Below, piece after piece: positions 44,700 to 57,129 of a stretch of 64,000 nt of DNA. The notes under the pieces are model-generated. The model was not told the origin of the DNA. It searched no databases and was given only the letters and a program-made list of their open reading frames with translations. The position numbers were made by a program, and so were the translations under genes. Within the stretch, counting starts at the first letter, position 1; the number at the start of each line of letters is the position of its first letter. This DNA is from Turnera subulata (lineage: Eukaryota; Streptophyta; Magnoliopsida; Malpighiales; Passifloraceae), in NCBI GenBank assembly GCA_028386065.3, contig JAKUCV010005477.1:1-64000 (forward strand), written 5' to 3'.

Positions 44700-47300
44700 T
44701 AAAAACCTTACCAAGAAAAACCCAGTGGGATAAAAACTTGGTGAAGGAAAAAAGAGTGCAGTGCGTATTCTACTCCCCCTCATATTGGCCTCCCTTGATT
44801 TCTTGATGTTGTTGCGGACCAATCATCCTTGTAAACTTCTGGTGACGTATGCTTTTTCCGATCACTTTTGATACAGCATTACTTTAATGGGACAATTGTA
44901 GGCGATATTATCTGCATAATTTGTTGTTGGAGCATCTGCCTCACTATCATTTCCATGTGAATCTTGAGTATGAAGCATGTTCGAATGTAGCCAAGCGCAG
45001 TCTCGACTAGCTTCTTATATAACAACAATTTCTGCATTATTGGTAGCGTTTTGTGCTTGCCATGATACTTCAGGTATCAGCTTGAGTTTTATGTGGATCG
45101 AATCAATGACTTGCACCTGCAAAACAAATTATATTTTCTTCGAGTTCACAGGGTTAATATAATGCCATATCTCATTATATCTCGAAGATAAAATCATAGC
45201 CATATCTTGCCAATAGGCTTGTGGCAGAAGCTGCAGGCTTCTTGTTACTAGCACTTTGAAAGGGTACTCCAGGACCAATCTAATTCTTTCATGAGATTTT
45301 TCATCTCAAATTCTTTCTTAAAATATAACACGGCATTTAGAAGCTTCTTTGGGAGTTCCAATAATATTTAAATCACAAAATAGTAAAAGTCACATATAAA
45401 TATGTATCGTCAACATAAGCAATAATATTTCATGTACTTATACTATACATACTCAAATTGGTTTAAACCATGTACAGATTAAGTTAGCTTAATCTTGTTT
45501 ATTCTCGGGAATTAGTTGCTTCAAACAGCTTGAATCCTTCAGGGATTCACATGCATATGTCATGACTTATGGATCCGTAAAAATAGGCTGTAATAGCATC
45601 CATTTGACGCATTTCTAATTCCTTTCATATTATGCCAGACTTAAAAATAATTGCATCCACCATAGGGGAGTATTTCTCCTCACAATTAATATCGGGTCGT
45701 TGGGTGAAAACTTGTGCTATAAGCCGTGCTTTGTATTTTATTGTTTTATTTACTTCATTTCCTTTTCCGCACAAGTACCCATTTTATGACCAACCGATTT
45801 TTACACCATCTGGTGTACGGACTACAGGTCCGAAAATTTCTCGCTTCACAAGTGAGTCAAAAACAGCCTTAAAAATATTTCTATTTTGGCCAATCATTCT
45901 GCGCCTACATTCATCAATAGATGTAGGTTCATGATCCTCAATTTCTTTCATATTATTTAACGTTACTTTATAAAAATTTCGTCGACGATTATTTCACATC
46001 GGTTCCATCTTATTCCTGACACTGTAATTGAGATCTCATTATACTCATTTATTTCAGGTACCTAAGTTACTTCTGGAACTTTATCAATTGTGTCAGAAAA
46101 ACTTCTTCTGGAGGATTTTCCTCTACTTGAGGAATTTTAATTTGAACCTCTACTAGAGGTCTTATTTTCTCACTAGGGCCATCTTATCACTTTTCTCCTT
46201 TTTCTCTATCGAGAATTTCTTTTCTTTTGGAACCGAGTATATTCTACGCCTCTTGCGTACTTTAGATTCATTTGCATACTATACTTGTTCTTCTGGAACA
46301 TTAATTTAAATAGGAGCATTTGCAGCTAGTATATAAGATTTGGTCACTTTATATGTCTGGCAATTGCATATCAATTTTCCTGCAAATGGATCATCTTTTG
46401 AACTTCAGGTTCACACTAATTTGTTTGAGGATCAACAATCATACATTGATAATGCATTTCAATAATATGTTGATCTATCTTGATCCAGCTGCTTATTTTC
46501 TCCCCCTTATATTGGGTAAACACTTTCATTTAATTAATAATAAACAAATCTCCAATCATTAGTCAATGGTTTCAATTACTTTGTAATTGATGGAGATTCA
46601 CGCCCAACATACACAACATATATTCCCAGTCTTCTTTAAGGACCAATTTTACTATGCTGTAGTGGAGCATTATATACTTGTACAACCAACGGTCTGAAGA
46701 TGGGAGTTACTAGGTTCGTGACCATGAACCAATTAAATGGGGAGACATTATGATAATTTGTTGGCTTAATGCACACAAGTGCTGCTGCATGTAAAATACC
46801 ATTTTCTCAAACAGTAATATTTCATTAACAATGGTCCTACAATCAATTGTCAATATTCCCCCAGATCTGTTTGGGTTTATTTCCAATGATATACATTATC
46901 CATTGAAGAAATATACCAGCATTATTTAGACATATAGTCTAATAACATAAGTAGGGATATGTACCCGCAAGTGGCTTAATCATTAAAATAAATGCGCACA
47001 ATGCCAACTTGCATCAAACAATAGACCATCTAGTCGATGCATCGTAAAAATTACCTAGATGGTCAACACGGCGGAGTTATTAGTCCGTGTACATGTCCCT
47101 GAATTATTTCCAAACTTGCTGGTGATTCCAGGCCAATCTCATCTTAGGAAGGCCGTATAATTAATTTCGCAGCACACAAACACGTGGAAATTCATTGATT
47201 GTAAAACTACTGATTTTTCAATGAATGACCAAATAAATTTCGTGCATCATTATTGATCCGGAATGGCCCAACCGGTCATGCCAACAATAAATCCATGAAC
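44700..47300 (-). pseudogene. Copia pol relic of element B
   Basis: On the minus strand, about 47280-47000 matches the pre-integrase/integrase start of copia A (HPGS-type region, then the GLESP segment). Positions 45740-45640 give an RT segment with KARL, an RPDINCEEKYSPMVDAI-like stretch and then a stop. Positions 45540-45480 match the segment around the LYSLNQ motif. Many frameshifts and stops; no long open frame. It aligns block by block with copia A. Confidence 0.75.
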
Positions 47301-47649
47301 CAACTTCAAGTTGGTGCCAGCTTCAGACTAGTGCATTTCAGCTTCTGGCTGGATATGGTAAGTTTAATAACTTAAATTGCTAGCTTCAGGCTGCAATACA
47401 TGTGTTAATTTTAGGCTTAAATCTGCCACTCATGTCGAAAAAGATCAAAATTATTGAGCAATAATTAAATGTGGCGGCATTCTTTTCCAAAAACAAAGCC
47501 TCGAGGATTGAAAAAAAACTTTTGGAGTTTTGTGAAAAATAATACACATTTTTAATCACCGTAAAATCTCCTGGATCTTTAGACAGAAAGGGGGTCCATA
47601 TTTGAAAAAAAACTGACACCTAGTTGTATAAGCTCAGGCTATAAGAAGG

Positions 47650-48375
47650 GAGTGATTCAGAAAAATCAACAAGACAAGAAAAATTCCTTCCCCAGCTACT
47701 TTTTTCTTTGTTGAGGGTGCCTCTCTAGGAAGGAGGAATAGGTTAGCATATAGTATGGTGAATGAGCAATAGGAGGAATTACCGAGTGAACTTGCAAGAA
47801 TTCCTCGTTTAGTTTTTGTTGATGAGCTATACTCATCTAGGTTCTTTGTGACTCCTATGGAAGAAACTTTCTTCCTAGAGGACCAAAGCAATCTAAAGGC
47901 TTCCTTTTATGGCTCGGCTAACTCTATTATGTTTTTAATATCTGATAGACTGCAGGAATTTCAGCTAGAGCCTTCATGTCAAATTTTGAATCAAAGCAGT
48001 TATTATCAAGTTTCTATGATGGCTCGGAGTGTCCCAACGGTATCTGGGTTACCACCTACATGGCCTAAGGTAGGACTTCTACTATGGAATTGCAGGGGTG
48101 TAGCAAGAAGGTCCCAAGATTTTGTGCGTACCTTAAGGGATCTGAAGAATCAGTATAAGCCCAACATGGTGCTGATTACTGAAACCTTGTGGCAACCTGC
48201 AGAGAATCATGGAGTAATTCCACTCCGTTTTCCTCCAACGAATCGGTTTGAGATACCTGGAGAAAATAACATGGGTGGTATGTGAGTCTCCTGGAACTAC
48301 AGTGTTAGGGTCAACATCAACAGTGAGGCTCAAAGTTTCAGGGTTAATGTTGTACCCAACAGATAAATAACTGTT
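47650..48375 (+). pseudogene. LINE fragment: ORF2 endonuclease start
   Basis: Positions 48070-48372 read LLWNCRGVARRSQDFVRTL, MVLITETLWQPAEN and onward, the N-terminal APE-type endonuclease of plant LINEs (WNCRG motif and catalytic Glu in the ITET segment). A TGA replaces a codon at 48285, after which the frame continues as VSWNYSVRVNINSEAQSF. Upstream 47700-48060 is an open, acidic gag-like tail. RT is absent. It lies inside copia B in the opposite sense. Confidence 0.65.
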
Positions 48376-48589
48376 TAAATCCATGTATGAGAACGATTCC
48401 TCTTTGTGAATGTTCTCTAGTTATGGATCCATTATGCAATAATAATATGCACGCTTTCTCTCAGCCTTATAATTATAATCTCATTCATGGCCACAGGCTC
48501 AATTAATTATACTGTCTTATTCGCTTCAGGGAATAGAGCAGAGTCAATTCAACGGGATCCATATAATTTCTTTTATTGCAAGTGGGAGT

Positions 48590-48715
48590 GTCTGTTTTCT
48601 TCAAGAGTATATGCTCTTCCAAAGCTTAAATATATGATCTTCTAGATCATAGTAAAACATGCGTTCTTCAGGAACATATTCAAACTTATGCTCCTCTGGA
48701 GCGTATAAATCTTTT
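48590..48715 (-). repeat. Stem-loop array in copia B
   Basis: In element sense the units include GCTCCAGAGGAGC, GTTCCTGAAGAAC and TGATCTAGAAGATCA plus two weaker ones. Both arms change together relative to GCTCTAGAAGAGC in copia A. About five units, at the same relative place as the array at 16330-16590. Confidence 0.65.
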
Positions 48716-50493
48716 TCTCATTTCGAGATTCTACTATCTTAGTTGACATCCACACGTTTATATGACACTCCCCCTTGGTTGTCATTTTGCATTGTCTTCA
48801 GGACAAATGCCTGAGCCATTTTTCTAGAAATGATTATAACATATTGTAAAGTAAACATAATAAAGTAAAATAAAATATAACACATAATAATTAAACTGAG
48901 CATAAAATAAAAACATTCCATATAAAATGACTTGCGCCTTCAGGGTAAGCAAGGACAATATCCATCTTCTGGTGGTCGTATAATATCCATCTTCTGGTGG
49001 TCATATCTTTCTTCAATTTTTCTCAAAGATCTGCGGGATCTTTTGGCAGTAAAGACATCCAGTCTTTGCTTTATTTTCTCTTTTATTGCGTCTGCCAGAC
49101 TATTTTCATTTAAATGCATTCAATGGCCATGACAAATTTCTTCCGGAAATTTTAAGGGCCTCCATTTTTGTAATATAATCCCAAAATGAAATAAATAAAA
49201 GACTTAAATAAATAAATATGGGCCTTTTATAATTAGCCCAATTAAAATTAAATGACTGAAAAATAAAAGCAATGGGCCTTGTACTAGCCCAATCAGAACG
49301 TAAATTAAAGCAAGAAAATAAATGTAATGGGCCTTTTCATAGCCCAATAACCAAAAATTAAAGGCAATGGGCCTTTTATGAGCCCATTTGTAATAAAAAC
49401 ATAAAATATGCTTACTAGATAAAAAGACGGCTTTGTCGGCCAACAAAGAAATAAGGCGGCTTAGCCGGCCAATATTGAATACAAAGTAAAGTATAATAAT
49501 AGAAGGTATGCTTACTCGATAAATCTTTCAGCAAGAGAAAATAAATATAATGGGCCTTTTCACAACCCATGTGTAAAATAAAATATAAATTAAACAAAGG
49601 CATAATAATAGATAGTATATAGTATATGCCTACTCGATAATTCTTTCAGCAATATAAATTCTCCCCCCTTTTTTTTCATTCTCTTTTTCCTTTTTTTTCA
49701 GGATATATATTTACTATTTTTTTCTTTTCCTTTTTTTTTTAATTTTCGGACTGGGCCAAAAGGACAAACCCAGCCCAGTGCTTAAACCATGTTAAATCAG
49801 GTACAACAATACAAAGACCCAGGCCCGCTAACCCAAGCCCTTCAACATCACGGCCCAGGCAGGCATCCGGGCCAAACCCAACCTAGTGCCATGACCCGGC
49901 TGTGTGAAGCGGGTCGAGCACAAATCCGGGTCACACGGGTCGTCTTTAACTTGCAGGTGGCTCACCTGCAGCGGTGACGTCGAGGCGAGGGCGGCGGCAC
50001 GAGGTGCGACAGGCGACGAGCATAGGAGGGATCGGGCTGTCGGTGGCGGCGTGGCAGCAGCGGGAAGGTTGCTTCCGGTCTTGTCTCCACGGTGCGGTGG
50101 CGCTGCTTGCGGCGGCGGGCATCGCGTTGGAAGGGCGGTGGTCGGCGCGCAGCAGAGGCGTACAGCGAGGCGGCTGCAGGCGGCGAGGAGGGGAGCAGAC
50201 CCGACGGGTCTTGTCGGGTTGTCGGGCGTGGCCGTCGGGTTTCCTCATCCCGGTGGCGCGTCCGCAGGCAGAAAAGGACGGGGAAGACGCCGTTCGGTCG
50301 GCGACGGCGAGAGGAGGGCCGTGGTGGTGGTGGTGACGCGAGAAACGGCACGGATCCGTTCGCCATGAACAGTAACTCGAGGGGCAAACAAGGTGACGAC
50401 ACTGTTCCTCTCCCTTCTCTTTCCATTCTGTTTTTTTTTTTCTTTCTTGCGTGTATTTTCTGCTCAATTTTGGGTAGAGTCGTGCTGATAACG

Positions 50494-50681
50494 TGTTGTA
50501 AATAAACTGTTAATGAAGGTGGATTAAAGGAGGAGAAGATGGAGAATAATGGAAGAAGAGGAAGAAGAGCCATCGCTCGGTTCATCACATTTCATTTCTT
50601 TATGGACAATATAAATATAAGGAGGGGGTTAACTGTTTTGGTAGGTACAACAACAGTATTCACACACCATGTTTTATAACA
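50494..50681 (-). repeat. 5' LTR of copia element B
   Basis: Two differences from the other LTR (AGAATAATGG, CCATGTTTT). The leader follows leftward. Confidence 0.9.
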
Positions 50682-50785
50682 TATATGTTCTGTTCTTCTT
50701 TTTTTTTTCGTTTGGAACGGCGCCATATATAAAATTCGTAACATTTAAGCTTAGAGAAGCCTACCTACAATGCCACTAGGATTTT

Positions 50786-50834
50786 TGTTTTGGTAAGAAA
50801 GGAGAGCCCTCCTGTATATTAATCAGAAGACATA
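50786..50834 (-). mobile_element. Very short LINE 3'-end insertion
   Basis: 49 bp (TGTTTTGGTAAG, then GAGAGCCCTCC) flanked by the 13-bp direct repeat CCACTAGGATTTT (50773-50785 and 50835-50847). The T-rich left edge and length-type target duplication suggest a 5'-truncated LINE in antisense. It is absent from the glucanase 1 flank. Confidence 0.5.
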
Positions 50835-50992
50835 CCACTAGGATTTTCAGTTATTGGAATAATTAATACATGAACTTTAATATTCATCATGATAACACAT
50901 CATCTTCATCTTTGCAATTAGATGGCAATCTTCTTACACATTTCTTATGATCTACCTAAGAAGTGATAGGCATGCATTATTGTTTTATAGGC

Positions 50993-52804
50993 TTAATTGA
51001 GATTGATTGGATATTTTGGCTCTTTGTGTGGAAGGAAGAGGCCCCAATGTTTCTCATATTCTGGGTTTTTGTCAGCCTCATCAAACATGGCAAAAATGTA
51101 GGTTTCAATGGCCCCAGGCCTCTTAGGAGTCCCTTGCTTCACATGCTGGAGCAAGTTTCTGTTATAAGTTCTTGCATTATCCACCGAAGTTGCATCCCCT
51201 CCTCCGGCTGATGGCCATCCTGTTTCCGACACCGCAATCTTCAAAGAAGCCCCACCAGATTTCTCCAGGGCAGAATACACAGCATCCAACGTGGCATCGA
51301 AAAGGTTCTGATAATCATGTGGCGGGTCAGACACCACAGGCGATGTGGACCTAAAGAGTGCATAATCAAGACTGATATCTCTAGTGTTCCCTGTGTAACT
51401 GTAGTATGGATAAATATTAACAAGCAAAGGGGATTGGTTTTCCACCAAGAAGTGAATAATTGGATCAAGAAGAGGTCGATACGTGGTATTGAAGGAACCT
51501 CTTGATGGAGGGTAAGATTCTGCTAGGACCCCAGTGTCTATGGAAGTAGAAACTTTGATAGTACCCCCTAGGCCAGCAGAAGAGAGCGCATTCTGAATGT
51601 TTCGCATTGCCAGAACTAGAAACTGGGTGTATGAATCTGTAGGCCTCACCTCATTTCCAACTGCAATGTACCGAAATCTGACACTTGCATGATTCTTGAC
51701 GTTGTTTTGCACCCAGGTGTTTGCTTCGGCTTGATTGGAAGCAATCCTTTGAAGGTCAGTGTTTGGGAGACCGAGCATGAGCTCGATGGGGGTGCCCCCA
51801 AGGGCTCGAAGTGCCTCTTGGTTTGGATCATAGAGTCTCATTCTACGGATGTTCTTTTGGTTGTACAGAGCTATGACTTCTGATGGAGGTGGTAGCTTCC
51901 CGAACATCCCATAGCAGACACCTATTTGAGCAACTGCAATTATATTTTCCGACCAGTTAGTCATACATAGTAAACTAACATTCGGATGAAAGATTCATCA
52001 GCACATGTCAAAAAGCCAAAAAATAAAAGAAGAATTTTTTTCTAGCAATGCCATGCACATGGGTTGTTTTGCTACCATATCTTACGTCTGGTATAAAGGG
52101 ACTTGATTAGTCCCCAATTAGACAAGGATTTATCGTGTGGAAAACGTATGAACAACTCTCTTTTGTGGTATAGCTTTATACATCTTTTCTTTCCAACACG
52201 ACACAAGCATCTGAATTTAATTCAGTTTCTTTTCTTTTATTTCCTCTTAGTATCAGACCCAATTCCTGTCTAATCTAAAATCGGGCACTATCCGACCTAT
52301 CGTGGGGTGGCCCTTCCATGGTTGCATTTTCTGTACACAAAATTTAATTCTGTTTTGTTCACAAAAAAAAAGAGAAATTGATGTAAATCCAATAAGGCGA
52401 AATGTTTAAGTTACTCGAGTTATAGGTGGTGGCCTCACTAACTATCTACTACTAGCAAATCAACCCTGTGAATGACCCATTATAATATGTCAAAACGATA
52501 ATTTATAATGCTACTATATCATCACTATCTGGTGGCAAGCAAGTATGATAAGAATTGTGAATCTATGCCAAGCGAGTAATAACCCAACATTATTTTCTGA
52601 GAAAAAAATATGGGGAGTATAAGAAAAAAACAAAGGAATCACATGTTGAAGATTGTGGTTTAGAATTGTCTACTGTAGGGGTAATTCTCCTAGAATTTTA
52701 ATGCTGTATATATTATTGTATATACCTGAGGCTTCTAAACTCGCCAGTAGCAGCGCCAGGAGTAACATTATTGTGCGAAACGAGGAGGAGAGGGTTCTCG
52801 CCAT
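50993..52804 (-). CDS. Glucan endo-1,3-beta-glucosidase, GH17 (glucanase 2)
   Basis: Paralogue of glucanase 1, same reaction and predicted secretion. Exons 52726-52804 and 50993-51933 with a GT-AG intron of 792 bp (51934-52725), in the same phase and place as in glucanase 1; 339 residues. The signal peptide is shorter ([20 protein letters not shown], then ASLEAS). The proton-donor Glu is in [10 protein letters not shown] (about residue 121), the nucleophile in [13 protein letters not shown] (about residue 263). It ends PKYPINLN with no vacuolar extension. By eye the mature regions differ at 37 of 313 residues (about 88% identity), none at the catalytic Glu residues. Introns and promoters are also alignable. 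It sits between copia B and the Helitron-like relic and appears intact. Confidence 0.95.
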
Positions 52805-52882
52805 TTTTGGAGGAAGTGTTGTTAATTAAGTAGCAGAGAGGATTACTGCTCCTACTGTTGTAATCCGGCCCCAAAGCTCCTG

Positions 52883-52891
52883 TTTTTATAG
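52883..52891 (-). promoter_or_regulatory. TATA box of glucanase 2
   Basis: On the minus strand the sequence reads TTGCTATAAAAACAGGAGCT, about 84 bp upstream of the ATG and conserved with glucanase 1. Confidence 0.7.
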
Positions 52892-53869
52892 CAAAAAACT
52901 GCGAGCAACATTCCCAATTTAACACATCAATCCACTACTTGACACTAACTGATGATGGAGGCTAACTTAACTATCTTCCACTTGCGAGTTAAATACATTT
53001 TACTTACCCCCAAACTTTGTTTTAAAAACAAATCAATGCCTACCTCAATTTGGTTCAATCCAGTATCAAAATTTTGAAATAAGAAACTTGAGGTGGTAAA
53101 ATACAGAGTATTTATGGTTAAGGTATTGATTTGTTTTTAAAAAATAGTTGGGTTAGGTAAAATGTATTTAACCCTCCACCTTCTGCACCATTCAATTCAT
53201 ATCCAACAGTTTGTCCTTTTCTTTTTTTGACAGAATATCCAACAGTTTGTCTCTCGTGAGAAGCTTACATTTTATGGTAATAGCTTGTGTTTTACAGTTG
53301 TGTTTTTTTTTTTTGAGAATTATATGTATATATATACACATGGCGGTCGCTTAATTTTGTAATTTAAAAAATAGAGAGACAATATTGACGCATCTATCTA
53401 TTATATATATTTAAAGCTGTATCCCTCACCAGATTTTGACACATAGGATTTTTGGAATTTTGCTTTATTGCCATGTGGAGACTTTGGGCTCTTCCTTTAT
53501 TGCCATCTGGAGGATTGCAAGTGTAGTTTGATTGGCCATAATGACAAACATAATTATCCCAGAGTAATCTGATCTATTATATTCTTTTAAAAAGAATTCC
53601 AATCACACTCAAATTGTTCAAATGAAAATTCACACGCAAGATTGGTACTGATAACCTATCTTAATTATACTCTTTTAAAAAGAATTCTAGACACACCCAA
53701 ATTATTCAAAAAAAAATTCACACGATATTGGTATTATATATATTTTTTCCATTAAACTGATAAGAAGAATTTCTAATCAATAAAGATAAGGATAAAACTT
53801 TTTTTATTTAAATTGATGAATCTGATCTTAATTATATTCTTTTAAAAAGAATTCCAATCACACCCAAAC

Positions 53870-56620
53870 TGTAACAGCCCGGGTAATTTTTTATTTTTAC
53901 CGGGACTGTAGAAGTCGTTTTACCGTGATTTACTGTTGAATTAATCTTGGGTAATTAATTCAAGGTAAATCGGGAGTCGTTTTTCGAATCCGAGTGTTTT
54001 CCCGCGCTCGTGATTTTCCCGCAGATTTTTCGAACCTAAGTTGGTATTTTTCGGGTTTCGGAATTTCTCGGAAAATCACACCGGAAAATAACTAAGGAGG
54101 TATCGGTTATTTTCTGGTGCGGATCGGACTCGCCCGTAATACGGACGAAAATGTATTATTTGATTCACAAGACTAATAGTAAAAGGAAAAAAAAAACAAA
54201 AAAAAACAAAAACAGTTTAAAGCCGGTGAGGAACCAGGAGAGGAAGAGAAGGAAAAAAAAGAGAAGAAGAAGAAGAAGAAAGAAAGAAAAAAAAAGAGAG
54301 AAGGAAAAAAAGGAGGAAAAAAAAGAGAGGAAAAATGGAAACCGGAAGAAAAAAAAGAAAGAAAAAGAGTGGAAAAAAAAAAAGGAGAGGAGGAGGTGGA
54401 GCACAGCCACCGAGCCGGACTACCCCTCCCCTCCATCTCTGCACCGCTGCGACTCCACCACCAACGACTGCCTCCACGCCGCGCGCCTCGCCTTGTCACC
54501 CTCGTCCTGCTCGCGCCGCCGCTGCTCCGTGGAAAGACGAGCTAACGAGACGCCGCCACCGCCTTGGTCGAGGGGGACCCGACTTGGATCCGACTCCCTC
54601 CGCTCGCGTCTCGCCTTCGCCGCCCTTCAACTCACGCCGTGCCGCCTGCAGCCCACAACGCCGTCACCTTTGCCATCCCCAGCCCGCGCCGCCAGTGCCG
54701 TCGCCGACCTCTGCAGCTCAAGGTGAGCTTGAGCAGACCCGGTTGTGAGGTAGCAGGTCGGGTTGACCCCGTATAGCGCGAGTTGGATCTGAACCTTGTT
54801 GGGTTGGGCTGCTGGGCCGGACCTCTGGGCCTGCACGTGGGCCGCTCCTGGGCTCCTGTTTGGGGCCTGGGCTAGGCACTGTGCATGGCCTGATCCGGTA
54901 CTGTTTAGGCCCAGTCTAGTAAAAAAAAAGAAATAATAAATAAATATATATATATATATGTATTTATTAATTAATCTGATATATAATTTTGAAAAAAAAT
55001 TATATATTTAATTTGAGAAAATTATGGACAATTTGATTCTGGAATTTTTATTAAAATCTAAATATACTTACTTTGATAAATAATTAGATTATGTTTAGGA
55101 AACTATTATTAATTGGAAAAACATATATATATATACCTTGAAATTAATTTCTGGAAATTATATATATATGTATTATTTTCGTTTGGAAATTGTAGTTGTG
55201 GAAATTATATATATATGTACTTTGGGAATTAAAGTTAATTATATTTTGTGTTGGAAAATTAAATTTTATATGTATTTAGAAAAAGATAAATACTATATAT
55301 ATTTTCTGAAAATTATAAATAGGTCATTATTTTTCTGGAAAACTATGATGATTATTATTTTGGAAATTATACTTATTTTATGAAAATGTATTTTGAAAAG
55401 GAGTTTTAATTAAAGTATGGTACCGAAATTATATTCGGAAATACGTTCGGAAAATTATTTTCGATAAAAGATAATAATATCAGATAAGAACCGGGATGGG
55501 ATTAATTCGTAGTTTGGCATCATGACATACTCTTATGTGCATTTATGTGAATATATGGTTTTGTTGTATAGGTTTCTGGATATCGGGCAGTTCCCGAGGA
55601 GCCGGCAACGGACCGGTCATTGTTTCCGAAGTTGAGTAATCGGCCAAGGTGAGGATGGATTTCCTTCAATATGTGCCTATATTACTCGGTTATCATTTTT
55701 TGATGATTGTGCATTGTCGAATGTGCTTTTGCTGTGTTTTGGTTCGGGATGTTAATCCCGGAGTCTTGTTGGATATTTTTGGGATGTTTATCCCGTGTTG
55801 ATTTTTCGTGTTTTTTTCGGATTAAGAGTAATGGTATAATTAATGAATTGTGATGAGGATGTCGATCCTTGGTATTTTGGTTAGGGATGTCGATCCCTGT
55901 GACTTGGTTTTTAATGACGGTAATATAATTGTCACGTGGTAAGTAGAGGTACGACCGGATGGTTAGAGACTGTTTTGTGGTGGCCATGATCTGGGTTCGT
56001 GTGATAAGCATGTCTATGCTTGGGATGTCTATCCCGGTTTGCTATATTTGGGATGTCTATCCCTGGGTTCTTTTGATCTGGCACCAGGAACAGGTTGATA
56101 ACCTGGTACGACCCTAGCTTATCCGTGACGGGGCCCGGATAGATAAAAATTGGATAATTGTTTCTATTTGAGTCTTCTTGGTCTTGGACCGATTTTGGGT
56201 CGGGTCTTTTGGTTTGGTTGACCTTGAGTAATTTTTAGTGTCCATATTGATCGTCTTTCCATTGTCGTGAGCACTTCGGACTCACCCCTCACCTGCGGGC
56301 TTTCATCCCGTAGGATGAGTTACTTTTGGTACAGGTTGATGCATTCCAGACAGGCTGCGACGTTTCCCTTGGACAGGCTTGGATCCATAGTTTGCATGTG
56401 TCGCATACAGTGTTAGTGAGTTATTTAAATCTTTCGTTGTGCACTGTTTTTATCATTATTGGGCCAATGGGCCGGATTTGTTACTTATGTTGTTTTAATA
56501 TTTTGGGCCGTTGGGCCGAGTTATGGTTGTTTACACTGTATGCTAGGCCTTGTTGGGCTGGGTTGTCAAAGTTCCGGCTCGTGTTTACTGTGTTCGGTAA
56601 ATTCGGGTCGGGGCGTCTCA
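53870..56620 (+). mobile_element. Solo LTR, relative of 29057-32041
   Basis: Starts TGTAACAGCCCGGGTAA, ends GGGGCGTCTCA; flanks CAAAC (53865-53869) and CAAAT (56621-56625). Same internal order as the LTR at 29057: a low-complexity tract (purine-rich here, 54185-54400), GC-rich exon-like block, donor-like AAGGTGAGC (54722), acceptor-like TTGTATAG (about 55571), stem-loop array (55746-56063), conserved end. No coding domain. Confidence 0.82.
55746..56063 (+). repeat. Stem-loop array in the second solo LTR
   Basis: Seven units at 55746, 55781, 55856, 55884, 56006, 56022 and 56050. Forms include GGGATGTTAATCCC, AGGATGTCGATCCT, AAGCATGTCTATGCTT and GGGATGTCTATCCC. Order and arm variants parallel the array at 31131-31480. 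Confidence 0.75.
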
Positions 56621-57129
56621 CAAATTGGTCAAAAGAAAATTCACACGCAGAGAGTGTTATATATATATTATGTGATTTACTCTATTATTGTTATCTGATA
56701 AGAATCATATTATACCCAACTAACTTTTAATCATTTTTGTTTTTTTATTTGTGCATCTCCTAAAAAATTCCATCATCTCTCTATAAATACAGATACAGTC
56801 TTTGTTTGTATATGTGAAATAATAGTCTCTGTATGTGATACAGTTTTTTCTATCATTCATTCATTTCCTTTTACTTCTTCTTTATTTTATTTTTGCACTA
56901 CACAATGTCTAGATATAGTCTCTGTCTGTGTGTAATACAGTTTCTCTATAATTCACTCATTCTCTCTAATTCCTTCTTTGTTTTGTTTCTATTTGCATAC
57001 GTATGAATGTTGATATAATATTAAAGTTATTTTGTCTCTCATAATTAAGCATCCTATTTATTTTTATATTCTTTTATTTTTCCAATCTATTTTAATTATT
57101 TTTATATTTTTTGTTTGTTTAGGAAAATA

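Larger units (their letters stand above)
44451..50681 (-). mobile_element. Copia element B, young, minus orientation
   Basis: LTRs of 188 bp at 44451-44638 and 50494-50681 differ at only two sites by eye. The target duplication is TATAT (44446-44450 and 50682-50686). In element sense the order is 5' LTR (50494-50681), primer-binding region CGTTATCAGCACGA, GC-rich leader (49975-50400), hairpin array (48590-48715), pol relic (about 47300 down to 44700), polypurine tract (AAGGGGGAG), 3' LTR. Same family as copia A. The internal coding is badly decayed although the LTRs are almost identical, suggesting that a defective copy was mobilised in trans. Confidence 0.92.

Noticed and set aside
49904..50588. 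Overlapping open frames of 120-208 codons
   Set aside because: These lie in the GC-rich leader and LTR of copia B, on both strands.
54151..54836. Lys/Arg-rich and Pro-rich open frames
   Set aside because: The purine-rich tract and GC-rich island of a solo LTR produce these by composition.
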